A DNA stretch of 49,796 bases from Petrocella sp. FN5 (GTDB taxonomy: Bacteria > Bacillota > Clostridia > Lachnospirales > Vallitaleaceae). The notes below the pieces were generated by a model that ran no database searches, was not told the origin of the DNA, and saw only the letters and a list, made by a program, of their open reading frames with translations. The number at the start of each line of letters is the position of its first letter. Within the stretch, counting starts at the first letter, position 1. Below are positions 1-7,710 of this stretch, piece by piece. The translations under genes were made by a program, and so were the position numbers. The stretch covers positions 1 to 49,796 of the forward strand of contig NZ_JARGDP010000017.1 of NCBI RefSeq assembly GCF_029210395.1. The letters are read 5' to 3'.

Positions 1-19
1 TAACTTACGCCCCCCCTTA

Positions 20-138
20 GGATTAAAGTCTAAAACTAAGTTTCACAAATCAGCCTATGATATATAGATTCCGTTGAAACATTCGGAACTATATATTATA
101 GTCTGAAATTCAACTAAGTAGCTTTACCCTTTAATCCT
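20..138. repeat. Palindromic element, copy 1 (119 bp)
   Basis: Imperfect long palindrome. The outer arms are GGATTAAAG and CTTTAATCC, the middle arms CTATGATATATAG and CTATATATTATAG, and the apical stem TTCCG/CGGAA. It is nearly identical to the tandem copy at 144-262 and related in sequence and structure to the copy at 49476-49596. No reading frame is evident. It could be a MITE-like element, a mobile hairpin or a structured RNA; I do not recognise the family. Confidence 0.85.
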
Positions 139-143
139 CAAAA

Positions 144-262
144 AGATTAAAGTCTAAAACTAAGTTTCACAAATCAGCCTATGATATATAGATTCCGTTG
201 AAACATTCGGAACTATATATCATAGTCTGAAGTTCAACTAAGTAGCTTTACCCTTTAATCCT
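144..262. repeat. Palindromic element, copy 2 (119 bp, tandem)
   Basis: Second tandem copy, five bases after the first. It differs from copy 1 at only about three positions, for example CTATATATCATAG instead of CTATATATTATAG, which restores a perfect middle stem. The tandem arrangement suggests recent duplication or targeted insertion beside an existing copy. Confidence 0.85.
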
Positions 263-281
263 CCCAAAAGATAAAATTAAT

Positions 282-345
282 AAAAAGTACTTTGTAAGCC
301 AATTGCTGTAGATGCAGATGGCGTGCAAAGTACTTTTTATTATTT
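282..345 (+). terminator. Rho-independent terminator or stable hairpin before thrS
   Basis: The arms AAAAAGTACTTTG (about 282-294) and CAAAGTACTTTTT (326-338) form a 12-13 bp stem followed by TATTATTTTG. It most likely terminates a gene upstream of the window. The A-rich 5' flank means it could also work on the other strand. Confidence 0.65.
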
Positions 346-391
346 TGCGAAACAGATTTCATAGATTTTTGAGGAAACGAACCATAATATA

Positions 392-419
392 TTGACATAT
401 GAGCGCCATCTGTTATAAT
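392..419 (+). promoter_or_regulatory. Sigma-A type promoter of thrS
   Basis: A perfect -35 TTGACA (392-397) and a perfect -10 TATAAT (414-419) are separated by 16 bp. Transcription would start near 426, just before the T-box leader. Confidence 0.85.
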
Positions 420-425
420 TATGCT

Positions 426-654
426 ATTACATACGAATAAATCGTTGAAGAGACGAGTAAGATGAAGCACGGATTAACAGAGAGAAAATCATGGTTGAGA
501 GATTTTTATTCCTATTCATTTGAAGACTACCTCTGAGAGATTCTAATACAATCCGTTGACTACGTTATCGTCGAATGAAGTGATAGGAAACTATTATTAG
601 GGTGGAACCGCGGGTTGACTCGTCCCTTGCTAATGCAAGCGATGGGTCTTTTTT
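426..654 (+). promoter_or_regulatory. T-box riboswitch leader of thrS
   Basis: The leader carries the canonical T-box AGGGTGGAACCGCGG at 599-613. A terminator hairpin follows at 617-648, with 13 of 14 positions paired around a TAAT loop, and then six T residues. The Stem I start GAAGAGACGAGTA is near 446. The expected specifier region near the 3' side of Stem I has adjacent ACT (526-528) and ACC (529-531) triplets, both threonine codons. Uncharged tRNA-Thr should pair here and favour the antiterminator, switching on thrS. Confidence 0.92.
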
Positions 655-679
655 ATTTCATAAAATTAGGAGGAAAAAA

Positions 680-2566
680 ATGATTATTACATTAAAAGAT
701 GGTAATACATTAGAGTTTGAACAAAAAGTAAGTGTACTGGATATAGCAAAAACCATTAGCGAAGGTTTAGCAAGACAAGCCTTGGTCGGTGAGGTTAATG
801 GTGATATAGCGGACTTAAGAGATGAAGTAAGTGAAGATGCTCATGTCAATATACTTACCTTTAATGACAAAGCCGGTAAAAAAGCTTTTTGGCATTCAGC
901 ATCACATTTACTGGCTCATGCTGTAAAAAGACTGTACCCAGAAACCAAACTGGCCATAGGTCCGGCAATTGACAATGGATACTACTATGATCTGGACCGT
1001 GAGACACCTTTTTCAGTGGAAGAATTGGCACTCATTGAAGGCGAGATGAAGAAAATCGCATCTGAGAACTTGGAAATCACCAGATTCGAATTACCGAGAG
1101 AAGCGGCTATTGAACTCATGAAGGAGAAATCCGAAGACTATAAAGTTGAGTTGATTCAGGATTTGCCGGAGGATGCTAAGATTTCTTTTTACCAACAAGG
1201 TGATTTTGTTGATTTGTGCGCGGGCCCTCATATTATTAGAACCAAAGATATCAAAGCTTTTAAGTTGACCAGTGTTGCAGGTGCCTATTGGCGTGGCTCA
1301 GAAGATAACAAGATGCTGACTAGAATCTATGGTACAGCATTTCCAAAAGCGAAGGATCTAAAGGAATATCTGGATATGCTTGAAGAGGCTAAGAAAAGAG
1401 ACCATCGTAAACTGGGCAAAGAACTTGAGCTGTTCACCATGTATGATGAAGGACCGGGATTCCCGGTATTCTTGAACAAAGGTATTATTCTTAAGGACCT
1501 ATTGATTAAATACTGGAAAGAAATACACAAGAAGAACGGTTATGAAGAAGTGTCAACACCGATTATCCTAAACAAAAGTCTATGGGAAACTTCAGGGCAT
1601 TGGGATCATTATAGGGATAATATGTATACAACACAAATAGATGATGAAGATTTTGCGGTTAAGCCGATGAACTGTCCCGGAGGCATGCTGGCTTTTAAGA
1701 CAAAGCAGCATTCTTATAGAGATCTGCCTCTTAGAATGGGCGAATTAGGTCTGGTACATCGTCATGAAATGAGTGGCGCTCTACATGGTCTTATGCGTGT
1801 AAGAAGCTTCACTCAAGACGATGCCCATATTTTCATGACAAGATCACAGGTCACGGAAGAAATTATAAATGTTATTAATCTTATTGATGAAGTCTATGCC
1901 AAATTCGGTTTCAGTTATCATGTGGAACTATCCACAAAGCCGGAAGGTAGTATTGGCGTACAAGAAGATTGGGATATGGCAGAAGCATCCCTAAAAGAAG
2001 CCCTAGATCAAAAAGGTATGGAATATATTTTGAATGAAGGGGATGGGGCCTTCTATGGGCCTAAGATAGACTTTCATTTAAGAGACTGTATCGGACGTAC
2101 TTGGCAATGTGGTACCATTCAGCTCGATTTCCAATTGCCTCAGAGATTTGAACTTGAGTATATTGAACATGACAACTCCAAGCAAAGACCCATTATGTTA
2201 CACCGAGTTGTTTATGGATCTATCGAGCGCTTTATTGGAATCCTAATTGAACACTTTGCCGGAGCATTCCCATATTGGCTAGCACCGGTTCAGGTGAAGG
2301 TACTACCCATATCACCGGAATTTGATGATTACGCCCAAGAAGTCATGGACAAACTCGATGAACAGGGTGTTCGTGTAGAAGGTGACCTTAGAAACGAGCG
2401 TATTGGCTATAAGATACGAGAAGGTGGCATGGAGAAAATTCCATTCCTATTAATCGTAGGCGAGAATGAGCGAAACGCAAGATCCGTCTCCATACGACCC
2501 TTTGGTCAACAAAAAAATGACGAAATGTTCTTAGTAGACTTCATCGAAAAAGTCAAAGAACTATAA
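680..2566 (+). CDS. thrS: Threonyl-tRNA synthetase
   Basis: Class II synthetase that charges tRNA-Thr in the cytoplasm; 628 residues, the usual length. An N-terminal TGS domain (about 1-60) comes first. The editing domain with HSASHLLAHA follows, then the catalytic core with the zinc-site Cys in NCPGG, motif 2 around the HRHEMSG stretch and motif 3 around MLHRVVYGSIERF. The C-terminal anticodon-binding domain begins near residue 530. The start is the ATG at 680 because AGGAGG lies at 669-674. An in-frame GTG at 602 sits inside the T-box and is not a credible start. The gene is controlled by the T-box leader in front of it. Confidence 0.98.
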   Translation: MIITLKDGNTLEFEQKVSVLDIAKTISEGLARQALVGEVNGDIADLRDEVSEDAHVNILTFNDKAGKKAFWHSASHLLAHAVKRLYPETKLAIGPAIDNGYYYDLDRETPFSVEELALIEGEMKKIASENLEITRFELPREAAIELMKEKSEDYKVELIQDLPEDAKISFYQQGDFVDLCAGPHIIRTKDIKAFKLTSVAGAYWRGSEDNKMLTRIYGTAFPKAKDLKEYLDMLEEAKKRDHRKLGKELELFTMYDEGPGFPVFLNKGIILKDLLIKYWKEIHKKNGYEEVSTPIILNKSLWETSGHWDHYRDNMYTTQIDDEDFAVKPMNCPGGMLAFKTKQHSYRDLPLRMGELGLVHRHEMSGALHGLMRVRSFTQDDAHIFMTRSQVTEEIINVINLIDEVYAKFGFSYHVELSTKPEGSIGVQEDWDMAEASLKEALDQKGMEYILNEGDGAFYGPKIDFHLRDCIGRTWQCGTIQLDFQLPQRFELEYIEHDNSKQRPIMLHRVVYGSIERFIGILIEHFAGAFPYWLAPVQVKVLPISPEFDDYAQEVMDKLDEQGVRVEGDLRNERIGYKIREGGMEKIPFLLIVGENERNARSVSIRPFGQQKNDEMFLVDFIEKVKEL

Positions 2567-2570
2567 AAAA

Positions 2571-2603
2571 GTTAAAGTGTCAAACTCAGTCTGACACTTT
2601 AAC
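2571..2603 (-). terminator. Terminator, best oriented for the minus strand
   Basis: A 12-bp stem GTTAAAGTGTCA / TGACACTTTAAC. The run of six T residues lies on the minus-strand side, so it suits transcripts from the minus-strand deaminase gene, although it also sits directly after the thrS stop. Confidence 0.7.
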
Positions 2604-2631
2604 CATAATAAAAAAATTAAAATCCTATAAT

Positions 2632-2670
2632 AAATGTTGAGGTGATATAGTCACTTCAACATTTATTTTT
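2632..2670 (+). terminator. Terminator of thrS
   Basis: A 14-bp stem (AAATGTTGAGGTGA / TCACTTCAACATTT, one G-T wobble) with a 5-base loop, followed by ATTTTTAT. It is oriented for plus-strand transcription from thrS. Confidence 0.8.
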
Positions 2671-2753
2671 ATGTGTACTTTCAGAAGATTATAAATTGTA
2701 TCGTCATATATTAAGCAAGGAAATCTAAATTTACTACAGTAAGCCAACATCGA

Positions 2754-2880
2754 CCATGAAGTTCCTGGAAGCAGTGTGTGAGATGGAGCTTGTCAGCATG
2801 GATGCTGACCGTCGACTTTTGGTGCATGGATGCACCAACTGGAGACCGTAATCACACACACTGTGGAAGGGTTTTCATGG
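2754..2880. other. Symmetric branched inverted-repeat element, possible structured RNA
   Basis: Nested complementarity forms an outer stem CCATGAA (2754-2760) / TTCATGG (2874-2880) and a second stem CAGTGTGTGA (2772-2781) / TCACACACACTG (2852-2863). Inside are two perfect hairpins: GTCAGCA-TGGA-TGCTGAC (2792-2809) and TTGGTGCA-TGGA-TGCACCAA (2819-2838). On the plus strand there are six GGA triplets, two of them in the apical loops as AUGGAU. On the minus strand it would lie in the 3' UTR of the deaminase gene. No clear promoter is visible and I do not recognise the family. Confidence 0.6.
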
Positions 2881-2912
2881 GACCCACCTATAAAAGCACA
2901 TTCATTTTACCC

Positions 2913-4274
2913 TTAACCCCTAACTCTCTTAACCAAATCAACTGCAGTCTTATGAGCATCTTTAGCCATTTGTTCGGTATCGATTTTCTGTAGCTCGCCG
3001 TCAATAGAGACAATCTCCCCGGCAACAATAGTCATCTTCGTATATGAATGATTACCAAGACAAACAAGGGAAACCAAAGGATCGTGACAACCGGCATACT
3101 CAATCCCGGATAAATCAAAAAGATTAAGATCAGCAGCCATACCGGGCGCCAGATATCCAGTGTCGGTTCTTCCAAGAACCTGTGCGCCGCCTCTTGTAGA
3201 TATTTTTAGAATATTATAGGCATCTAGACCTTCTGTACCGTACTTAAGATGATTGAGCAAATAAGCCCGTCTGACTTCTTCCCACATATTTGAGCCATCA
3301 TTACTAGCACTTCCGTCTACCGCAATACTGATATTGGCACCGATATTATGAAGTTCAGAGGTTCTACAGATGCCACTATTAAGCTTCATATTACTGGAAG
3401 GGCAATGGGCAATACCGGAGCCATTAAGTCGATGTATTTCATGATCATCTAAGAATATGCCATGAGCATACCAAACATCTTTTCCAACCCAACCTAGATC
3501 TTCCATGAGTTCAAAAGGTCTACGTCCATACTTCTCAAGACAGAAGGCTTCTTCATCTAAGGTCTCAGCCAAATGGGTATGCATCATCACCTTGTGTTCT
3601 CTTGCAAGTAGAGCTGTATTTTTCATTAGGTCTGCTGTTACAGAAAAAGGCGAGCAAGGTGCCAGTGCAATTCTGGTCATAGCGTAGTCAGAAGGGTCAT
3701 GATAAGTCTGAATCAGCCTAAGAGAATCTTCCAAAATAAGGGATTCTTCTTGAACAACCGTCATGGGCGGTAAGCCACCATGATCTCTTCCAAGAGACAT
3801 AGAGCCTCTTGTGGCATGAAATCGCATGCCAATGTCTTTTGCCGCTTGAATCTGTTCATCAATTAAAGTGGAAGGCTGACCGTTTGGAAAAACATAATGA
3901 TGATCGGCGGTCAAAGTGCAACCGGTGCGCAACAATTCCGAGAAGCCAACCATAGCACCATGGTACACAGCTGTTGGTGTTAGATGCTGCCAGAACTCAT
4001 AAAGGCCAATTAACCAAGGGAAAAGAGGTTTTTCTTGTACTTCTTTAAGCCCTCTGAATAAGGTTTGATAAAGATGATGATGGGTGTTAACAAATCCGGG
4101 TAAAGCAACAAGACCTTCACAGTCAATGACTTTGGTATCCGTTGTTGAAGGGAGATTTACGCCGATAGCTGTGATAACACCATTAACAATAAGTAGGTCC
4201 TGATGCTCCAAGTGGTCTTCTTGATTATTAAACGTATAGATGTGGTCAATATTCTTTAATAATAATGATGACAT
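2913..4274 (-). CDS. 8-oxoguanine deaminase-like amidohydrolase
   Basis: 453-residue metal-dependent amidohydrolase of the AtzB/TrzN/8-oxoguanine deaminase group, which hydrolytically deaminates oxidised or modified purines. Seen: a metal-binding HxH in NTHHHLYQ (residues 63-70), a downstream metal His in MMHTHLAET, and the acidic metal residue in AVDGSASND. The overall pattern is closest to what I remember of 8-oxoguanine deaminases, but the exact substrate is inferred. The start is the ATG at 4274 because AAGGAGG lies at 4280-4286; a longer frame from 4301 would have to begin upstream of that site. It is a single gene, convergent with thrS, with its own promoter and a hairpin leader. Confidence 0.85.
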   Translation of the reverse strand: MSSLLLKNIDHIYTFNNQEDHLEHQDLLIVNGVITAIGVNLPSTTDTKVIDCEGLVALPGFVNTHHHLYQTLFRGLKEVQEKPLFPWLIGLYEFWQHLTPTAVYHGAMVGFSELLRTGCTLTADHHYVFPNGQPSTLIDEQIQAAKDIGMRFHATRGSMSLGRDHGGLPPMTVVQEESLILEDSLRLIQTYHDPSDYAMTRIALAPCSPFSVTADLMKNTALLAREHKVMMHTHLAETLDEEAFCLEKYGRRPFELMEDLGWVGKDVWYAHGIFLDDHEIHRLNGSGIAHCPSSNMKLNSGICRTSELHNIGANISIAVDGSASNDGSNMWEEVRRAYLLNHLKYGTEGLDAYNILKISTRGGAQVLGRTDTGYLAPGMAADLNLFDLSGIEYAGCHDPLVSLVCLGNHSYTKMTIVAGEIVSIDGELQKIDTEQMAKDAHKTAVDLVKRVRG

Positions 4275-4290
4275 GGGAACCTCCTTGATT

Positions 4291-4341
4291 AAAAAAACCA
4301 CAAAAAACCTGCAGAAAGAAAACAGAGTATTTTTTGTGGTT
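4291..4341 (-). terminator. Leader hairpin with T-run before the deaminase start (possible attenuator)
   Basis: On the minus strand, AACCACAAAAAA and TTTTTTGTGGTT form a 12-bp stem (4296-4307 with 4330-4341) followed at once by a run of T residues, and then the ribosome binding site of the deaminase gene. An intrinsic terminator in a 5' UTR suggests attenuation. The roughly 50 nt of leader before it (4342-4389) shows no known riboswitch consensus that I recognise. Confidence 0.55.
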
Positions 4342-4395
4342 AACTCAACACGTATTTTATTATTTAGATCATTTTGATTCTATAATCTTAAGATA

Positions 4396-4424
4396 ATTAT
4401 ACAATAGTCTACGTTTTGATGCAA
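4396..4424 (-). promoter_or_regulatory. Promoter of the deaminase gene
   Basis: Minus strand: -35 TTGCAT (4424-4419), 17-bp spacer, -10 TATAAT (4401-4396). The start would be near 4389, giving a leader of about 115 nt. The rest of the 4275-4640 gap, between divergent genes, holds the leader hairpin and the tad promoter and nothing else I can identify. Confidence 0.7.
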
Positions 4425-4584
4425 TCAAATCTATATAATCTATGTCACCTTAGACCAACTTAGCTAGATTAAAGCATACGCTATTAAAAACTGGAAATCA
4501 TCTCCATTTATAGGTAAATATGTAAAAATGGACAATAAAATCATCATAAACGAATAATATATGTACAAAATATACAAAAACCTC

Positions 4585-4613
4585 TTTACAATTAAAAATC
4601 TGTTCAGTATAAT
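4585..4613 (+). promoter_or_regulatory. Promoter of the tad cluster
   Basis: -35 TTTACA (4585-4590), 17-bp spacer, -10 TATAAT (4608-4613), 27 bases before the first tad gene. Confidence 0.75.
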
Positions 4614-4640
4614 TAGGAGGTCATGTAAAGGGAGGCAATT

Positions 4641-5714
4641 ATGCGATGTAGATTATTAATTGGTGGGGGCGATCAAGAATATAATAATCAATTGATTGAA
4701 AATCTGGTTCTTTCTAAAGAAAACCAGTTTGAGATGACAATGTTAAAAAAAGGGGATGGTCTAGAAGAATATCTGAATTTGAATCACTATGATCTCATTT
4801 TATGTAGCGAAGAATTAATGCCATTTGTTCAGGGTATAATATCAAAAGAAATGAAAGAACATATGATATTAATGGTAGAAGATCATACGGACTATAATCT
4901 TCATGGTTTGCACCATATTTTTAAATATCAAAGCGTTAAAAAAATAGAGTCAATTATAAAAGACCTGTTTCTTAAACGAACAACCAAAGAGTTGGTCAAT
5001 AAAAAAAACAGTAATCTGAAATTAATAGGTTGCTATAGTCCGGCTGGAGGATCGGGTAATACAACAGTTGCCCAGATTATCGCAGCGTCCAAAGCCAAAC
5101 TAGGCCATAAAGTACTTTTCTTAAGTCTGGAATCCTTTCCCAGTTATCATCTAAACTACCAAGACAGATCATCAGATAACTTATCGGACTATATGATGCA
5201 TATCATGTCAAAAAACAATTGGATGATGGGGCTTGAGAAGATGAAGTCTGTGGATTCAATCTCAGGCATTCACTATCTGATGCCCGCTGTCAGCGAAGGT
5301 GACTTATCAAGTTTTGAACAGCATATATGGATTACTTGGATAGATTATATGATTGAAAAAAGTGATTATGATTATTTGGTTATAGATTTTGCCCAAGATT
5401 TTTTGGGAAAAACCCTTGAGCTTATAAAAAAATGTCATCATAGAGTTTTTAATGTTCGGGGTGACATTAAGGGTTATAAAAAGTGGCTGGTTTTTATGGA
5501 AGACCTAAAAAGACTGAGTGAGGATCAAATCCTAAAAGACAAGACCGTGGTGGTAAATAAAATATTGCCAACATCTGTATATGGTGCAGTAGAAGGTGAT
5601 ATAATACTTGATTTTGATGATACCCTAATAAGAGAAATTGGCCAAGGTAAAATACAACTTAATAATCAATCATCCACCTATCAAAAAATCGAAAGGTTGA
5701 TGCGCAATGTTTAA
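4641..5714 (+). CDS. tadZ: TadZ/CpaE-like pilus localisation protein
   Basis: 357-residue protein whose N-terminal ~120 residues look like an atypical receiver-like domain, followed by a MinD/ParA-type P-loop fold. TadZ places the Tad secretion machine in the cell. The Walker A region reads SPAGGSGNTTVA: both the ParA signature lysine and the P-loop lysine are missing (Ala and Asn instead), so nucleotide hydrolysis is doubtful. The later VIDFAQDF resembles a Walker B strand. AAGGGAGG precedes the ATG. It is the first gene of the operon and overlaps the next gene by 8 bases, so translation is probably coupled. Confidence 0.82.
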   Translation: MRCRLLIGGGDQEYNNQLIENLVLSKENQFEMTMLKKGDGLEEYLNLNHYDLILCSEELMPFVQGIISKEMKEHMILMVEDHTDYNLHGLHHIFKYQSVKKIESIIKDLFLKRTTKELVNKKNSNLKLIGCYSPAGGSGNTTVAQIIAASKAKLGHKVLFLSLESFPSYHLNYQDRSSDNLSDYMMHIMSKNNWMMGLEKMKSVDSISGIHYLMPAVSEGDLSSFEQHIWITWIDYMIEKSDYDYLVIDFAQDFLGKTLELIKKCHHRVFNVRGDIKGYKKWLVFMEDLKRLSEDQILKDKTVVVNKILPTSVYGAVEGDIILDFDDTLIREIGQGKIQLNNQSSTYQKIERLMRNV

Positions 5715-6957
5715 TCAAAAGACAATAAGTGATGACCACTACAAGCATTTATTAGGTGAAGTTCGTAATGAAATGGGATTAATGGATGATGTGCTGGATG
5801 ATCAAGTGGAAATTATTATTGAAGAGATTTTGAAAAAAATGACACGGACAACCTATCTACCTCTTACAATGCGACTACATCTTAAAGAGAAAGCTTTTAA
5901 TGCCTTAAGACGCTTGGATATTCTCCAACCCCTTGTAGACGACAAGAGTATAACTGAAATCATGGTTAATGGGGTTAAAGATATCTTCATCGAAAGAAAT
6001 GGTCATGTGACTCGGTTGGATTATTCCTTTGAATCACAAGAGCAACTTGAAAACATTATTCAGATGATTGTATCAAAGGTAAATAGAGTTGTGAATGAGT
6101 CTTCACCTATTTGTGATGCTAGATTGGCAGATGGATCAAGAATCAACGTGGTACTACCGCCCATTGCCTTGAAAGGACCAACCTTAACCATTAGAAAATT
6201 TCCACAAAAACCTATTGATATGTCAGACCTTGTGAAATGGGGAAGTATTTCATCAGAAGTGGCTTTGGTACTTCAAACACTTGTAAAAGCCAAATACAAT
6301 ATATTTATTTGTGGAGGTACAGGCTCAGGTAAAACCACTTTTTTAAATGTGTTATCGAATGCAATACCCGATGATGAAAGAATTATTACCATAGAAGATT
6401 CAGCAGAACTGCAGATTAATAAAGTGTCAAATTTAGTTAGCTTAGAGACCAGAAATGCAAATGTTGAAGGGCGTGGTACAATTACCATTAAAGACCTAAT
6501 CAAATCATCCCTTAGAATGCGACCGGATAGAATTGTTGTAGGTGAAGTTAGGGGACATGAAGCGCTGGATATGCTTCAGGCGATGAATACCGGTCATGAT
6601 GGCTCATTGTCAACAGGACATGGTAATTCTACTATAGATATGTTAAGTCGCCTTGAGACCATGGTACTTACAGGATCAGCCATGCCCCTTGAAGCTATAA
6701 GACAACAGATTGCTTCAGCTATTGAGGTCATGGTACATTTGGGTCGACTAAGAGATAAATCAAGAAAGGTTTTGGAAGTTGTGGAGATTGTAACCTATAA
6801 AGATGGGCAGGTTGTTATGAATTCTCTCTATACATTTCAAGAAGATGGGCAATCAACTGATGAAGAAGTATCCGGTCAGCTAATTCGAAGTGGTAACCGA
6901 CTACAAAATCGTGAAAAACTACTTTTATCCAATAGGAAGGAGTGTTTACCCATATGA
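5707..6957 (+). CDS. tadA: TadA/CpaF-type secretion ATPase
   Basis: 416-residue VirB11/GspE-family ATPase that powers Flp pilus assembly at the inner face of the membrane. An N-terminal domain with FIERNGHVTRLDYSF leads into the motor domain. Walker A is GGTGSGKTT, a glutamate-rich strand reads IITIEDSAELQI, and Walker B is MRPDRIVVGEVRG, with a conserved His-rich GTGHGNST-like segment (seen as LSTGHGNS) after it. This is the expected length for CpaF. It overlaps both neighbouring genes by a few bases. Confidence 0.95.
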   Translation: MFNQKTISDDHYKHLLGEVRNEMGLMDDVLDDQVEIIIEEILKKMTRTTYLPLTMRLHLKEKAFNALRRLDILQPLVDDKSITEIMVNGVKDIFIERNGHVTRLDYSFESQEQLENIIQMIVSKVNRVVNESSPICDARLADGSRINVVLPPIALKGPTLTIRKFPQKPIDMSDLVKWGSISSEVALVLQTLVKAKYNIFICGGTGSGKTTFLNVLSNAIPDDERIITIEDSAELQINKVSNLVSLETRNANVEGRGTITIKDLIKSSLRMRPDRIVVGEVRGHEALDMLQAMNTGHDGSLSTGHGNSTIDMLSRLETMVLTGSAMPLEAIRQQIASAIEVMVHLGRLRDKSRKVLEVVEIVTYKDGQVVMNSLYTFQEDGQSTDEEVSGQLIRSGNRLQNREKLLLSNRKECLPI

Positions 6958-7709
6958 GTCAGCAAGGTGATATCTTTTATAATAGAAGTGATTATACTAA
7001 AAAAGAATGGACCCTTCATATCTTGTGGGGAATCGCTTACTATTTTATTATGGGCATGATTTTTTTCAATCATCTTATGTTTGCAGGTATTGCATGTTTA
7101 GGTGTTTACTTTCATATAAAAGAACAAAAATCACTATCCGTCAAAAAAAGAAAATATATTTTAAGAGAGCAATTTCGTGAAGCAATGTATACCCTATCTT
7201 CATCCCTGTCAGCAGGAAGATCAGCAGAACAAGCCTTCATACAGACATTAGCAGATCTTCGAATTCTTTATGATCATCAAACGGATATCATCACAGAGTG
7301 GTCCCTTATAGTAAAAAAGCTTAACATGAACGAGACCATAGAATCTGCACTTGAGGATTTTGCAATGCGCGCTGGTGTAGAAGATATTCATAATTTTACC
7401 GGTGTTTTTATTATGGCCAAAAGAACGGGTGGTGATTTAATTAGAATCATTCGAGAGACAACCCATATGATCAATGAAAAAATAGAGATACAAAAAGAAA
7501 TAGACTTACTGGTGGTCCAAAAGCAGTTTGAACAAAAAATTCTCTCATATATCATTCCGGGGATGATCTTGTTTTTTCAATTAACATCACCGGATTTTCT
7601 CAGCCCCTTGTATGAGACATTTATTGGTCGATTGGTAATGGTTTTTGCACTATTTCTATATCTACTCAGTCGTAAAATCGGAGAAAAAATTGTTACCATA
7701 GAGGTGTGA
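6954..7709 (+). CDS. tadB: TadB-like pilus assembly membrane protein
   Basis: 251-residue type II secretion F-domain protein. Two hydrophobic segments lie near residues 20-50, a cytoplasmic F domain (about 75-195, with the SSSLSAGRSAEQAF stretch) follows, and two C-terminal membrane segments end the protein. It forms the membrane platform with TadC. The ATG at 6954 was chosen: AGGAAGGAG at 6934-6942 is 11 bases away, while the in-frame GTG at 6942 overlaps that site. Confidence 0.88.
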   Translation: MSQQGDIFYNRSDYTKKEWTLHILWGIAYYFIMGMIFFNHLMFAGIACLGVYFHIKEQKSLSVKKRKYILREQFREAMYTLSSSLSAGRSAEQAFIQTLADLRILYDHQTDIITEWSLIVKKLNMNETIESALEDFAMRAGVEDIHNFTGVFIMAKRTGGDLIRIIRETTHMINEKIEIQKEIDLLVVQKQFEQKILSYIIPGMILFFQLTSPDFLSPLYETFIGRLVMVFALFLYLLSRKIGEKIVTIEV

Positions 7710-7710
7710 T

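Noticed and set aside
1-262. Tandem repeats as a CRISPR array
   Set aside because: Only two units of 119 bp with a 5-base gap, and each is a palindrome; there are no spacers and no cas genes.
602-679. GTG start at 602 extending thrS by 26 codons
   Set aside because: This stretch is the T-box and terminator of the leader; the ATG at 680 has a perfect ribosome site and begins the TGS domain.
4342-4395. Purine riboswitch before the deaminase gene
   Set aside because: The conserved TATAATCC and GATATGG-type core segments of that class are not present.
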